Assembly (NCBI GenBank): GCA_028868545.1
Contig: JAGWUF010000024.1
Location: 1-34,537, forward strand
Reading direction: 5' to 3'
Source: Lysobacteraceae bacterium
Lineage (GTDB): Bacteria; Pseudomonadota; Gammaproteobacteria; Xanthomonadales; Xanthomonadaceae
DNA length: 34,537 bases
Each line of letters starts with the position of its first letter. Within the stretch, counting starts at the first letter, position 1. Positions 7,299 through 15,337 of the stretch are shown here, in pieces. The notes beneath the pieces were generated by a model. That model worked only from the letters and a program-made list of their open reading frames with translations, was not told the DNA's origin and did no database searches. The position numbers were made by a program, and so were the translations under genes.

Positions 7299-8512
7299 TG
7301 CGCCAGCGCGCGGTTGCCCTTCCATTCCACTTGCAGCCATAGCTTGGTGTTGTCGCGCGATAAGTGGTCGGCGCGATAGTCCGCCACTTTCAGCATGCCG
7401 TTCAAGCCCCCCGGCAGCGGGAAGCCCAGCGAGGCATTCCACTCGCTGCCGTAATGCAGGCCGCCGACATCGGCGCGGTAGTCGTGCCAGGTCACCGCCC
7501 AGTTGAGCTTGCCGGCCGCCTTGCCACTGCCGAATTTGCCACCGACGCCGAAGTAGCGATCTTCCAGGCCCTTGGCCGGGGTAGCCAGGAACTGGTCATC
7601 CCAGCCATTGAACGCGTGCAGGGTGGCCAGCGGCGTTTGCAGCGCCACCACGCCATTGCTGCCCAGATGTTCCCAGCCGGCACGGAAGGTGGTTTTGCCC
7701 TGCGTCCAGGTGGGTTCCAGCAGCCAGTAATTCACGCTGAAACGGGCCGGGTTGCGGGCGTGGTCGGTTTGCCGTGCGTATTCGGCCGACCAGCCGAAGC
7801 CCTGCCCGTCCGCAGCCACCGCGCCGGCCCAGCGCAGGCCGTAGGTCGCGCTGGACGCGCTGGCCACGTCGCGGTCGTCGTGCAGGTAGGCATAGCCGAT
7901 CCACTGCTGGCGACCGCGCTTCCACGCCACGTTGACCAGATGGGTGTCGAGGCGGCGCTCGCGCGCCAACCTGTTCAGCGCCTTGTCGCCGGCCGAACGA
8001 TGCACTTTGTCCAGCCAGTAATAGCTCAAGGTCAGATCCTTGACCGGCTTCCACTGGGCGGCGAAGGCATCGAAGGTCTGCTCGTTCTGACGCCAACCCA
8101 CGTTCCCCACCCAGCGCTGGTTGTCCAGCAGGATGCGCTGGCGGCCCAAGCTCACGCCGCCCTGCGCATTCTTCCAGCCGATCCAGGCCTGGTTGAGTTC
8201 GGCGCCGGTGGGATCCATCACCAGCGGGTATTGGGTCTTGCCGTTGGCACCGCTGTTGTAATTGCCGAAGCCGGCCACGCCCCCGCCCTCCAGCAGCACC
8301 GTCCAGCCGGCAGCCGGGGCCAGCCGCAGGCCGGCGCGCAGGCGTGCGGTGGTGGCGTCGGCATCACGGGCAAAACCGTCGTCATTGACCATCTCGCTGC
8401 GCACCCGCAAATCCCATTCAAAAGCAGACTTCGGGGCATCGGCCGCATGCAGTGCCGGCATGGCCATCAAGGCCAGGGTCAGGGCGGAAAACCGGAGCGC
8501 AAACATGGACAT
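7295..8512 (-). CDS. Alginate-export family outer-membrane porin
   Basis: The 405-aa protein has a signal peptide (MSMFALRFSALTLALMAMPALHAA-D) and then a run of alternating amphipathic beta strands typical of the alginate-export (AlgE-like) barrel. Recognisable parts are FEWDLRVRSEMVNDDGF, LRAGLRLAPAAGWTVLLEG, LNQAWIGWKNAQGGVSLGRQ and RWVGNVGWRQNEQTFD. It ends in a barrel strand (WLQVEWKGNRALAQ). Despite the family name, such porins occur in respiratory clusters without alginate genes, and none are seen here, so the solute is unknown; nitrite or another small anion is a guess. The ATG at 8512 has a strong GGAGG site. It is the first gene of a leftward unit that starts about 21 bases after the transcription start predicted from the nearest FNR box. 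Confidence 0.85.
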   Translation of the reverse strand: MSMFALRFSALTLALMAMPALHAADAPKSAFEWDLRVRSEMVNDDGFARDADATTARLRAGLRLAPAAGWTVLLEGGGVAGFGNYNSGANGKTQYPLVMDPTGAELNQAWIGWKNAQGGVSLGRQRILLDNQRWVGNVGWRQNEQTFDAFAAQWKPVKDLTLSYYWLDKVHRSAGDKALNRLARERRLDTHLVNVAWKRGRQQWIGYAYLHDDRDVASASSATYGLRWAGAVAADGQGFGWSAEYARQTDHARNPARFSVNYWLLEPTWTQGKTTFRAGWEHLGSNGVVALQTPLATLHAFNGWDDQFLATPAKGLEDRYFGVGGKFGSGKAAGKLNWAVTWHDYRADVGGLHYGSEWNASLGFPLPGGLNGMLKVADYRADHLSRDNTKLWLQVEWKGNRALAQ

Positions 8513-8540
8513 GTTGAAGTCCTCCTGAAAAGTTGCGCTC

Positions 8541-8546
8541 AGGGTA
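8541..8546 (-). promoter_or_regulatory. Candidate -10 element of the porin-DUF2249-NnrS-like-ubiT unit
   Basis: On the leftward strand the hexamer TACCCT (TANNNT form) lies 31 bases from the centre of the FNR box at 8568-8581. That is the geometry of a class II FNR promoter (box centred near -41.5), giving a start near 8533 and a leader of about 21 bases before the ATG at 8512. Confidence 0.5.
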
Positions 8547-8567
8547 AAGTTCCGGTTTCCGATCACG

Positions 8568-8581
8568 TTGATGCAAGTCAA
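8568..8581. promoter_or_regulatory. FNR/DNR-type box 1 (TTGATGCAAGTCAA)
   Basis: This matches the FNR consensus TTGAT-N4-ATCAA at nine of ten defined positions. It is centred at 8574.5, suited to class II activation of the leftward porin unit. The FNR-type regulator encoded at 12938-13708 is the obvious candidate to bind it. Confidence 0.8.
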
Positions 8582-8605
8582 GATTCGCGGCGGCCCTTCC
8601 CGCGG

Positions 8606-8619
8606 TTGACCCAAATCAA
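8606..8619. promoter_or_regulatory. FNR/DNR-type box 2 (TTGACCCAAATCAA)
   Basis: It matches the FNR consensus at nine of ten positions and lies in the middle of the divergent region. It is 38 bases from box 1 and 49 from box 3 (centre to centre). It could act as an upstream class I site for either direction or as a second regulator's site. Confidence 0.75.
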
Positions 8620-8654
8620 GCAAGCACTCCGGCAACCCGCATCACTGGCATTAT

Positions 8655-8668
8655 TTGACCTGAATCAA
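8655..8668. promoter_or_regulatory. FNR/DNR-type box 3 (TTGACCTGAATCAA)
   Basis: It matches the FNR consensus at nine of ten positions, centred at 8661.5. A class II start would fall near 8703, leaving a leader of about 39 bases before the nirK ATG at 8742. The -10 region around 8692-8697 (GATGCT) is weak, as expected for an activator-dependent promoter. Confidence 0.8.
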
Positions 8669-8741
8669 CAAGCATCAGCCGCTTGCAGGCCGATGCTTCA
8701 CCGCATCACCAAAGACACCATTCAGACGAGGAAGACCCACG

Positions 8742-10268
8742 ATGAAATCCGCAGTTCGGTATGCCACCCTTGCCTTGGCCGTTGCCGCCACGCTGGGACT
8801 TTCCGCCTGTCGCATCGAACAGCCGAACCCGGCTCCGAACGGTGCCGTGCCGCACGAAGAAACCGGCGGCTCCGCCAAGGGCGATTTCGGGCCGCCGGTG
8901 GGCGAACCGATCGAGGCGGTTCTGACCTCGCCGCCGCACGTGCCACCGCCGACCGGTCGCAGCACGCCGGCCAAGGTGATCGTGTCGCTGGATGTGGTTG
9001 AAAAGGAAATGCCGATTTCCGAGGGCGTGACCTACACCTTCTGGACGTTCGGCGGCACCGTGCCGGGCAGCTTCATCCGCGTGCGCCAGGGTGACACCGT
9101 GGAATTCCATCTGCGCAACATGCCGGACAGCAAGATGCCGCACAACATCGACCTGCACGGGGTCACCGGCCCCGGCGGCGGCGCGGCCTCCAGCTTCACC
9201 GCGCCCGGTCACGTCAGCCGCTTCAGCTTCAAGGCACTCAACGCCGGCCTGTACGTCTACCACTGCGCCACCGCGCCGGTGGGCATGCACATCGCCAACG
9301 GCATGTACGGCCTGATCCTGGTCGAGCCGCCGGAAGGTTTGCCGAAGGTGGATCGCGAGTTCTACGTGATGCAGGGCGATTTCTACACCACCGGCAAATA
9401 CCGCGAAAAGGGCCACCAGGGTTTCGACATGGAGAAAGCCATCGACGAACACCCCACCTACGTGCTGTTCAACGGCATGGAAGGCGCGCTGACCGGCGAC
9501 AAGGCCCTGCAAGCCAAGACCGGCGAAAAAGTGCGCCTGTACGTGGGCAACGGCGGCCCCAACCTGGTGTCCAGCTTCCACGTGATCGGCGAGATCTTCG
9601 ACAAGGTCTGGTACGAAGGCGGCACCCGCTTCCAGGAAAACGTGCAGACCACGCTGATCCCGGCCGGCGGTGCGGCGATGATGGAATTCCACATGGAAGT
9701 GCCGGGCAGCTACGTGCTGGTCGATCACAGCATCTTCCGCGCCTTCAACAAGGGCGCACTGGCAATCCTCAAGGCCGATGGCAAGGAGCGCAAGGACATC
9801 TACTCGGGCAAGGAAGTGGACGCCGTGTATCTGGGCGATCAAGCCGCCGGCACCAACCGCGCACCGGTGGCCGCCGCTGCCGCCGCCTTCAAGGAAGGCA
9901 AACTGACCAAGGAAGACCAGATTGCCGCCGGCAAGGTGCTGTTTGCCGGCACCTGCTCCACCTGCCACCAGCCGGACGGCAAGGGCATGGAAGGGGTGTT
10001 CCCGCCGCTGGCGGGCTCGGACTTCATCAAGGCCAACCCGAAGCGGCTGCCTGAAATCATCACCCACGGCCTGGTGGGCCCGGTGAAGGTCAACGGCAAG
10101 GACTACAACTCCAACATGCCGCCGATGGCGCAATTGACCGACGACGAAGTGGCCAACATCGCCACCTACGTGCTCAACAGCTGGGGCAACCCGGGTGGCC
10201 AGATCAGCCGCGAAGATGCGGCCAAGGCCCGCGCCGCCAAGCCGGCCAGCGCGTCGTCGGGGCACTGA
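8742..10268 (+). CDS. nirK: Copper nitrite reductase NirK, lipoprotein with C-terminal cytochrome c domain
   Basis: NirK reduces nitrite to NO, the defining step of denitrification. The 508-aa protein has a lipoprotein signal with lipobox LSAC (C23), so it is probably lipid-anchored in the periplasm. Two cupredoxin domains follow. Type 1 copper ligands are H134, C175, H183 and M188; type 2 ligands are H139, H174 and H329; the catalytic pair is D137 and H280. Spacing fits the Alcaligenes enzyme. Residues about 390-485 are a class I cytochrome c domain with haem motif CSTCH (405-409) and a likely axial Met in SNMPPM. Such three-domain enzymes are known from Ralstonia; the haem domain tethers the electron donor. 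The ATG at 8742 has a GAGGAAG site. It leads an operon with nirV and a SCO gene, behind FNR box 3. Confidence 0.97.
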   Translation: MKSAVRYATLALAVAATLGLSACRIEQPNPAPNGAVPHEETGGSAKGDFGPPVGEPIEAVLTSPPHVPPPTGRSTPAKVIVSLDVVEKEMPISEGVTYTFWTFGGTVPGSFIRVRQGDTVEFHLRNMPDSKMPHNIDLHGVTGPGGGAASSFTAPGHVSRFSFKALNAGLYVYHCATAPVGMHIANGMYGLILVEPPEGLPKVDREFYVMQGDFYTTGKYREKGHQGFDMEKAIDEHPTYVLFNGMEGALTGDKALQAKTGEKVRLYVGNGGPNLVSSFHVIGEIFDKVWYEGGTRFQENVQTTLIPAGGAAMMEFHMEVPGSYVLVDHSIFRAFNKGALAILKADGKERKDIYSGKEVDAVYLGDQAAGTNRAPVAAAAAAFKEGKLTKEDQIAAGKVLFAGTCSTCHQPDGKGMEGVFPPLAGSDFIKANPKRLPEIITHGLVGPVKVNGKDYNSNMPPMAQLTDDEVANIATYVLNSWGNPGGQISREDAAKARAAKPASASSGH

Positions 10269-10272
10269 GGCC

Positions 10273-11055
10273 ATGCGTCGCGCCCTGCTTGCCCTGCTGC
10301 TGGCCCTGCCGGTTGCCGGCCTGGTCGCCGGAGCGGCAGTGTCCGGCCGTTACGCGGGGCTGCAGGGCGGTGTCTTCAAATCGGTCTTGCGCTACGAAGA
10401 CGCCAAGAGCGGGGTGCGCATCAAGCCTTTCGCGCTGATGCGCACACCGGTCACCAATGCGCAGTTCCTGGAATTCGTGAAACGCCAGCCGCAATGGCAG
10501 AAGGGCAAGGTGCCCGGCGTGTTCGCCGAGCCGCGTTACCTGCAGCATTGGGCCGGGCCCGCCACGCTGGGTGCCCGCGCCCTGCCCGACCGACCGGTGG
10601 TCTGGGTCAGCTGGTTCGCCGCCGAGGCTTATTGCAAATCGCTGGATGCGCGCCTGCCCACCTGGAACGAATGGGAATATGCCGCTGCCGCGGATGAAAC
10701 CCGCACCGATGCCCGCGCCGACCCGACATGGCGCGAGCGCATCCTCGGCTGGTATGCGCGCTCGTCGAAAGACGCATTGCCGCGCGTGGGCCTGCAACCG
10801 GCCAATGTCTATGGCGTGCAGGATCTGCACGGACTGGTGTGGGAATGGACCGAAGACGCGTCCTCGCTGATGGTGGATGGCGACAACCGCAACCAGGGCG
10901 ACCCCGACAAGGGCAAGTTCTGCGGTGCCGGCGCGCTGTCGATGGACGACCGCGAAAACTACGCGGTACTGATGCGGGTGGCGATGCTGTCTTCCCTGGA
11001 AGGCCGCGATGCCACCGCCAACCTGGGTTTCCGTTGCGCAAGGAGCGCCCGATGA
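10273..11055 (+). CDS. nirV: NirV-like formylglycine-generating-enzyme (SUMF1) fold protein
   Basis: The 260-aa protein has an N-terminal hydrophobic signal or anchor (residues 1-24) and then an FGE-sulfatase (SUMF1) domain. Visible parts are PFALMRTPVTNAQFLEFV, RPVVWVSWFAAEAYCKSL, ARLPTWNEWEYAA, NVYGVQDLHGLVWEWTED and a closing NLGFRCARS. In catalytic FGE two cysteines bind copper in the segment before the last motif. Here that segment (around ENYAVLMRVAMLSS) contains none, so sulfatase activation is unlikely. SUMF1-like NirV proteins are frequent partners of NirK, with unproven roles. It starts four bases after the nirK stop and overlaps the SCO gene by ATGA, so it belongs to the nirK operon. 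The assignment as NirV rests on fold plus position. Confidence 0.85.
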   Translation: MRRALLALLLALPVAGLVAGAAVSGRYAGLQGGVFKSVLRYEDAKSGVRIKPFALMRTPVTNAQFLEFVKRQPQWQKGKVPGVFAEPRYLQHWAGPATLGARALPDRPVVWVSWFAAEAYCKSLDARLPTWNEWEYAAAADETRTDARADPTWRERILGWYARSSKDALPRVGLQPANVYGVQDLHGLVWEWTEDASSLMVDGDNRNQGDPDKGKFCGAGALSMDDRENYAVLMRVAMLSSLEGRDATANLGFRCARSAR

Positions 11056-11636
11056 ACGCCGTTCTCCGCTGCATCGCCCTGGCCTGCCTGCTCGCCTTCA
11101 CCGCCCTTGCCAATGCCGCGCAACCGGCATCGGCATTGCCCGGGGATTCGATCTACCAGCTGCCACTGCCGCTCACCGACGCCAGCGGCCAGACCCGCGA
11201 CTGGCGCAGCCTGCGCGGCAAACCACGGCTGGTGTCGATGTTCTACACCTCGTGCCAATTCATCTGCCCGCTGATCATCGAATCCGGCAAGGCGATCGAA
11301 CGCCAGCTCACGCCCGCCCAGCAAGCCCGCCTGGGTATCGTGCTGATCAGCATGGATCCGCCGCGCGACACCCCGGCGGCGCTGCGCAAGGTGATGGAGC
11401 AACGCAAACTGGACGCGGCGCGCTGGACACTGGCGGCCCCCCGCCCCGATGACGTGCGCGCGGTGGCCGGGGTGCTGGATATCCGCTATCGGCAGCTGGC
11501 CGACGGCAATTTCAACCACAGCAGCGTGCTGATCCTGGTGGACGCCGACGGCCGCATCCTGGCCCGCAGCGAAAAGATCGGCACCAAACCCGACCCCGAC
11601 TTCGTGGCAACGGTACGCAAGGCCACCGGCGGCTGA
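11052..11636 (+). CDS. SCO1/SenC family copper chaperone
   Basis: The 194-aa protein has a signal peptide (about 1-23) and a thioredoxin-fold SCO domain. The copper site is complete: C68 and C72 in FYTSCQFICPL and H156 in FNHSSVLILVD. SCO proteins deliver copper to, or reduce, the CuA and CuB sites of terminal oxidases in the periplasm. Here the gene overlaps nirV by ATGA and is third in the nirK operon, so copper insertion into NirK is the simplest job. Help to the nearby cbb3 oxidase is also possible. It ends 13 bases before the convergent DUF4010 gene, with no clear terminator in that gap. Confidence 0.92.
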   Translation: MNAVLRCIALACLLAFTALANAAQPASALPGDSIYQLPLPLTDASGQTRDWRSLRGKPRLVSMFYTSCQFICPLIIESGKAIERQLTPAQQARLGIVLISMDPPRDTPAALRKVMEQRKLDAARWTLAAPRPDDVRAVAGVLDIRYRQLADGNFNHSSVLILVDADGRILARSEKIGTKPDPDFVATVRKATGG

Positions 11637-11649
11637 AACACCACCCGGG

Positions 11650-12885
11650 TCATGCCCAGAGCCACAACCCCAGGGCGAACGCCAGCACCATCGCCACCAC
11701 GCCCGGCAACAAGCGCCACAGATAGGCGCGCCCGCCGTTCACCCCGGCCAACAGCAGTTTGACCGCCGAATTCGCGGCCAACGCCAACACCACGCCCGGC
11801 AGCACGTCATCGACAGCAGCGCGCCCGGTTGCCACCAACTGGGCCGCCGACGCCGCCGCTGCATGCGCATCGGCCAGCCCCGACAGCGCCAGCACGATCG
11901 TCAGCGCCACCTCGCCCAGCCACGCCTGCAACCCGGCCGACGCCAGCATCACCGTGGCCAGCACCCCCACGAACAGCAGCGCCTGTCTCGGTTCGAACGC
12001 CCTGCCCACCGTTGCAGCGGCATCACTTTGCACATGCCGCGCCGCCCGTGCGGCCAGCAGGGAAAACACCACCACCGTCACCCCCGACAGCAACAGCGCC
12101 GGCCACAGCCCGGCCAGCAGCGGCGGGGACACGATCCCCACCACCACCGCCAATTGCACCACGGTGCTGACGTTCGAGAGCATGCCGGCACCGGCGCAGG
12201 CACTGGCTACGGCCGGTTCCCGGCGCGCCCGCGCACCCATCCCGGCAATGGTGGCGGCACTGGAGGCAAAGCCACCCGCCAGCCCGGCCAGCAGCAAGCC
12301 GGTGCGCGGCCCAAAAGCGCGCTGGGCGACGTGGCCGGTGGCGCTGATCGCCATCACGATCACCACCAGCAGCCACAATTTCCGGAAATTGAGCACGTGC
12401 CAGGGATCCACCGCCTGATCCGGCAGCAGCGGCAACACGATGGCCGCCGCCGCGGCCAGCAGCAGGGCATCGTGCAATTCCTGGTCGGTCAGCACGCTCC
12501 GCACGAAGCGATGCGCCCGCGATTTCGCCGCCAACAGCACCGCCACCACCACCCCCAGGCCCGCTGCCAGCACCAGATCCCGCATCGCCAGCACGCCCAG
12601 CAAAAACACCACCAGCATCGCCATCTCGGTGGTCAGGCCCGGATCCTTGGCGCGGCTGGCACGATAGCTGGCCAGCGCCAGCAACACCACGAACGCCCCG
12701 GCCACGGCGATGCCGATGCCGCCGAGCAGGTTGGCCACCGCCCCGGCCAGGCCCAGCAACGCAAAGGTGCGTACCCCCGCCACGCTGGCCTCTCCATTGG
12801 CGCGTCGGCGCTCGCGCTCCACGCCCACCAGCAGGCCCAGCCCCACGGCCACGGCCAGTCCTTGCAACGTTTCCCAATCGGTCAT
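11650..12885 (-). CDS. MgtC/SapB-DUF4010 family membrane protein
   Basis: The 411-aa protein is polytopic. The first part is MgtC/SapB-like, with the signature GLGLLVGVERERRR near residue 15 and GVRTFALLGLAGAVANLLGG. The second part is a DUF4010 domain with LAGGFASSAATIAGMG and LSNVSTVVQLAVVVG. Members are inner-membrane proteins of uncertain function, sometimes linked to magnesium or acid stress. The ATG at 12885 gives the MTDWETLQG start; a longer open frame upstream lacks similarity. It lies 52 bases downstream of the FNR-type gene on the same strand, separated by a short hairpin. I see no reason to tie it to respiration beyond position. Confidence 0.85.
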   Translation of the reverse strand: MTDWETLQGLAVAVGLGLLVGVERERRRANGEASVAGVRTFALLGLAGAVANLLGGIGIAVAGAFVVLLALASYRASRAKDPGLTTEMAMLVVFLLGVLAMRDLVLAAGLGVVVAVLLAAKSRAHRFVRSVLTDQELHDALLLAAAAAIVLPLLPDQAVDPWHVLNFRKLWLLVVIVMAISATGHVAQRAFGPRTGLLLAGLAGGFASSAATIAGMGARARREPAVASACAGAGMLSNVSTVVQLAVVVGIVSPPLLAGLWPALLLSGVTVVVFSLLAARAARHVQSDAAATVGRAFEPRQALLFVGVLATVMLASAGLQAWLGEVALTIVLALSGLADAHAAAASAAQLVATGRAAVDDVLPGVVLALAANSAVKLLLAGVNGGRAYLWRLLPGVVAMVLAFALGLWLWA

Positions 12886-12912
12886 GCCGGCAGCTTTGCC
12901 GAAACCACCGCG

Positions 12913-12930
12913 GCGGGCAAGCCTGCCCGC
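12913..12930 (-). terminator. Weak hairpin after the FNR-type gene
   Basis: GCGGGCA (12913-12919) pairs with TGCCCGC (12924-12930) around a four-base loop, eight bases after the regulator's stop codon. No T-run follows on the leftward strand, so it is a weak terminator candidate only. Confidence 0.3.
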
Positions 12931-12937
12931 AACCGGC

Positions 12938-13708
12938 TCAGGCGCGGTTGCGCTTGTGCGGATGCGGGCCGGCGCCGCCTTCGCAACCACTGGCGGCGGC
13001 TTTCAAGGCGTGGGTATCCAGGATTCGCACCCGCCGGCCATGCACCTCGATGATCCCGTCCTCGTGCAGGCGGCTGAAGCCGCGGCTGACGGTTTCCAGC
13101 ACCAGCCCGAGGTAACGCGCGATCTCGTCGCGGCTCATCGGCAGCTGGAAATCGTCGGCCGGGCGGCCGATCCGGCGATAGCGATCGCTCAGGCCGTGCA
13201 CGAACAGGGCGATGCGCTCGCTGGCCTGACGCCGCGACAGCACATCGACATGGTCATGGTCGCGGTCTGCGCTTTGGCCGATCACCCGCAGCAACTGATG
13301 CTGCAGGCTGGGCACCTGCGCCGCGATCGACGACAGATGCGCATAGGGCAGTTCGCAGACGCGGGCATCGCCCAGCGCCACCGCTTCGCAACGATGCTTG
13401 CCGCTGCCCACGGCATCCAGCCCGAACAATTCCCCGGGCAGGTGGAACCCCAGCACATGTTCCTCGCCCGCCTCGTTCAACACCACGGTCTTGAACACGC
13501 CTTCGCTGGCCACGTACACCGCACGCAGCGGATCGCCGGCACGGAACAGGCTTTCGCCCTTGACCAGCGGCTTGCGCCGCTGCACCACGGCCTCCAGCCG
13601 CGAAACATCCTCGGCGTCCACCCCCGCCGGCAGGCACAGCATCTGCAACGAGCACTCCGCGCACGTACGGCGCAGGCGCGCCAGATCCAGCGGAATGGGG
13701 TCAGTCAT
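12938..13708 (-). CDS. fnr: FNR-type oxygen-sensing transcription regulator
   Basis: The 256-aa protein is a CRP/FNR regulator with an N-terminal cysteine cluster, a cyclic-nucleotide-type sensory barrel, a dimer helix and a C-terminal helix-turn-helix. C16, C19, C25 and C118 fall at exactly the spacing of E. coli FNR C20, C23, C29 and C122, so it should carry a 4Fe-4S cluster and respond to oxygen directly. This argues against the cluster-less DNR or NNR type. The recognition helix region SRDEIARYLGLVLETVSRGFSRL keeps the E-x-x-S-R pattern that reads TTGAT half-sites. It diverges from ccoN, and boxes of that type lie before ccoN and between the porin and nirK. Start ATG at 13708; an upstream in-frame extension is not FNR-like. 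Confidence 0.93.
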   Translation of the reverse strand: MTDPIPLDLARLRRTCAECSLQMLCLPAGVDAEDVSRLEAVVQRRKPLVKGESLFRAGDPLRAVYVASEGVFKTVVLNEAGEEHVLGFHLPGELFGLDAVGSGKHRCEAVALGDARVCELPYAHLSSIAAQVPSLQHQLLRVIGQSADRDHDHVDVLSRRQASERIALFVHGLSDRYRRIGRPADDFQLPMSRDEIARYLGLVLETVSRGFSRLHEDGIIEVHGRRVRILDTHALKAAASGCEGGAGPHPHKRNRA

Positions 13709-13818
13709 GATCTGCACAAATATGGGAGAGCCACGGTTACAATTATGGGCGATTCTGCTGGAACTTTCCCTCGTCACCCCTCTTGCATGAACGCACCGGC
13801 CCATGCAACCCCTCTAAA

Positions 13819-13832
13819 TTGACCCAGATCAA
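13819..13832 (+). promoter_or_regulatory. FNR box upstream of ccoN (TTGACCCAGATCAA)
   Basis: It matches the FNR consensus at nine of ten positions, centred at 13825.5. The hexamer TAGCCT at 13855-13860 lies 32 bases further, the class II arrangement, giving a start near 13867 about 21 bases before the ccoN ATG. It sits in the 179-bp gap between the divergent regulator and ccoN, so the regulator may also affect its own gene from here. Confidence 0.82.
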
Positions 13833-13887
13833 GCCTTGGCAACAAGGCCTGGCGTAGCCTTGCACAGCTTTTACCTTGGAGAACCGT

Positions 13888-15327
13888 ATGCAAGCCTCAC
13901 CCGGCACATACAACGATAAAGTCGTCCACCAGTTCGCGGTGGCCACCGTGATCTGGGGCATCGTCGGCATGGCGGTCGGCGTGCTCTGTGCCGCCCAGCT
14001 GTACTGGCCGGCGCTGAATTTCGACACCCCGTACCTGACCTACAGCCGGATCCGCCCGCTGCATACCAACGGCATGATCTTCGCTTTCGGCGGCTCGGTG
14101 CTGTTCGCCACGTCGTTGTACGTGGTGCAGCGCACCTGCCATGTGCGGCTGATCTCCGACAAGCTGGCGCAGTTCGTGTTCTGGGGCTGGCAGGCGGCGA
14201 TGGTGGGCGCGGTCATCACCCTGCCGCTGGGCATCACCCAGAGCAAGGAATACGCCGAGCTGGAATGGCCGCTGGACGTGCTGATCGCGATCGTCTGGGT
14301 GGCCTACGGCTGGCTGTTCTTCGGTACCCTGGCCAAGCGCCGCACCAAGCACATCTACGTCGCCAACTGGTTCTACGGCGCCTACGTGATCGCGGTGGCG
14401 CTGCTGCACATCGTCAACAACCTGGTGATGCCGGCCGGGCTGTGGAAGTCGTACTCGGTCTACAGCGGCGCGGTCGATGCGATGGCGCAGTGGTGGTACG
14501 GCCACAACGGCGTGGCGTTCCTGCTCACCGTCGGCTATCTGGCGATGATGTACTACTTCGTGCCGAAGCAGGCGCAGCGCCCGATCTACTCCTACCGTTT
14601 GTCGATCGTGCACTTCTGGGCGCTGATCTCGATCTACATGTGGGCCGGCCCGCACCACCTGCACTACACCGCGCTGCCGGACTGGGCGCAGTCGGTGGGC
14701 ATGGTGTTCTCGGTGATCCTGCTGGCACCCAGCTGGGGCGGCGCGATGAACGGCATCCTCACGCTCTCGGGTGTGTGGCACAAACTGCGCACCGACCCGA
14801 TCCTGAAGTTCCTGATCGTGGCGATCAGTTTCTACATGATCGCCACCTTCGAAGGTCCGCTGCTGTCGATCAAGACGGTCAACTCGCTGTCGCACTACAC
14901 CGACTGGACCATCGGCCACGTCCACGCCGGCACCCTGGGCTGGGTGGCGATGATCTCGATCGGCTCGCTGTACTCGCTGTACCCGCGCCTGCTGGGCCTG
15001 AACGGCATGTACTCGACCAAGCTGATCGACACCCATTTCTGGATGCATACCATCGGCGTGGTGTTCTACATCGTCTCGATGTGGATCGCCGGCATCACCC
15101 AGGGCCTGATGTGGCGCGCCACCAACCCCGACGGCACGCTGACCTACAGCTTCGTCGAAGGCCTGGTCGCCACCTATCCCTACTATCTGGGACGCCTGCT
15201 GGGCGGCAGCCTGATCCTGCTCGGCATGTGTCTGATGGGCTGGCACATGTGGAAGACCTGGCAGCAGTCGCAGGGTGTCGCCGTACATCCGATCCTGACC
15301 CCCGACGCCGCCGAAGCGCGGGCCTGA
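13888..15327 (+). CDS. ccoN: cbb3-type cytochrome c oxidase subunit I CcoN
   Basis: CcoN is the catalytic subunit of the high-affinity cbb3 oxidase, reducing oxygen and pumping protons at the inner membrane. The 479-aa, 12-helix protein keeps all metal ligands: low-spin haem b H59 and H346, haem b3 H344, CuB H206, H256 and H257, and the helix VII cross-link tyrosine Y250. These are each one residue below the Pseudomonas stutzeri numbers as I recall them. The ATG at 13888 follows a GGAGAA site; an in-frame TTG at 13876 would place the start inside that site and is rejected. It is the first gene of the cco locus and has an FNR box 55 bases upstream. Confidence 0.97.
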   Translation: MQASPGTYNDKVVHQFAVATVIWGIVGMAVGVLCAAQLYWPALNFDTPYLTYSRIRPLHTNGMIFAFGGSVLFATSLYVVQRTCHVRLISDKLAQFVFWGWQAAMVGAVITLPLGITQSKEYAELEWPLDVLIAIVWVAYGWLFFGTLAKRRTKHIYVANWFYGAYVIAVALLHIVNNLVMPAGLWKSYSVYSGAVDAMAQWWYGHNGVAFLLTVGYLAMMYYFVPKQAQRPIYSYRLSIVHFWALISIYMWAGPHHLHYTALPDWAQSVGMVFSVILLAPSWGGAMNGILTLSGVWHKLRTDPILKFLIVAISFYMIATFEGPLLSIKTVNSLSHYTDWTIGHVHAGTLGWVAMISIGSLYSLYPRLLGLNGMYSTKLIDTHFWMHTIGVVFYIVSMWIAGITQGLMWRATNPDGTLTYSFVEGLVATYPYYLGRLLGGSLILLGMCLMGWHMWKTWQQSQGVAVHPILTPDAAEARA

Positions 15328-15337
15328 GGACGAGACC

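Noticed and set aside
5439-7379. Rightward open frame of 646 codons opposite the NnrS-like and ubiT genes
   Set aside because: Its composition is Pro/Ser/Arg/Ala-rich with no domain, and it is antisense to a packed operon with coherent proteins.
7295-8512. The porin as evidence for alginate production
   Set aside because: No alginate synthesis genes are present; the family is also found as a porin in respiratory clusters.
13876-13887. Upstream TTG start for ccoN
   Set aside because: It would put the start on top of the GGAGAA ribosome site; the ATG at 13888 is well spaced from that site.
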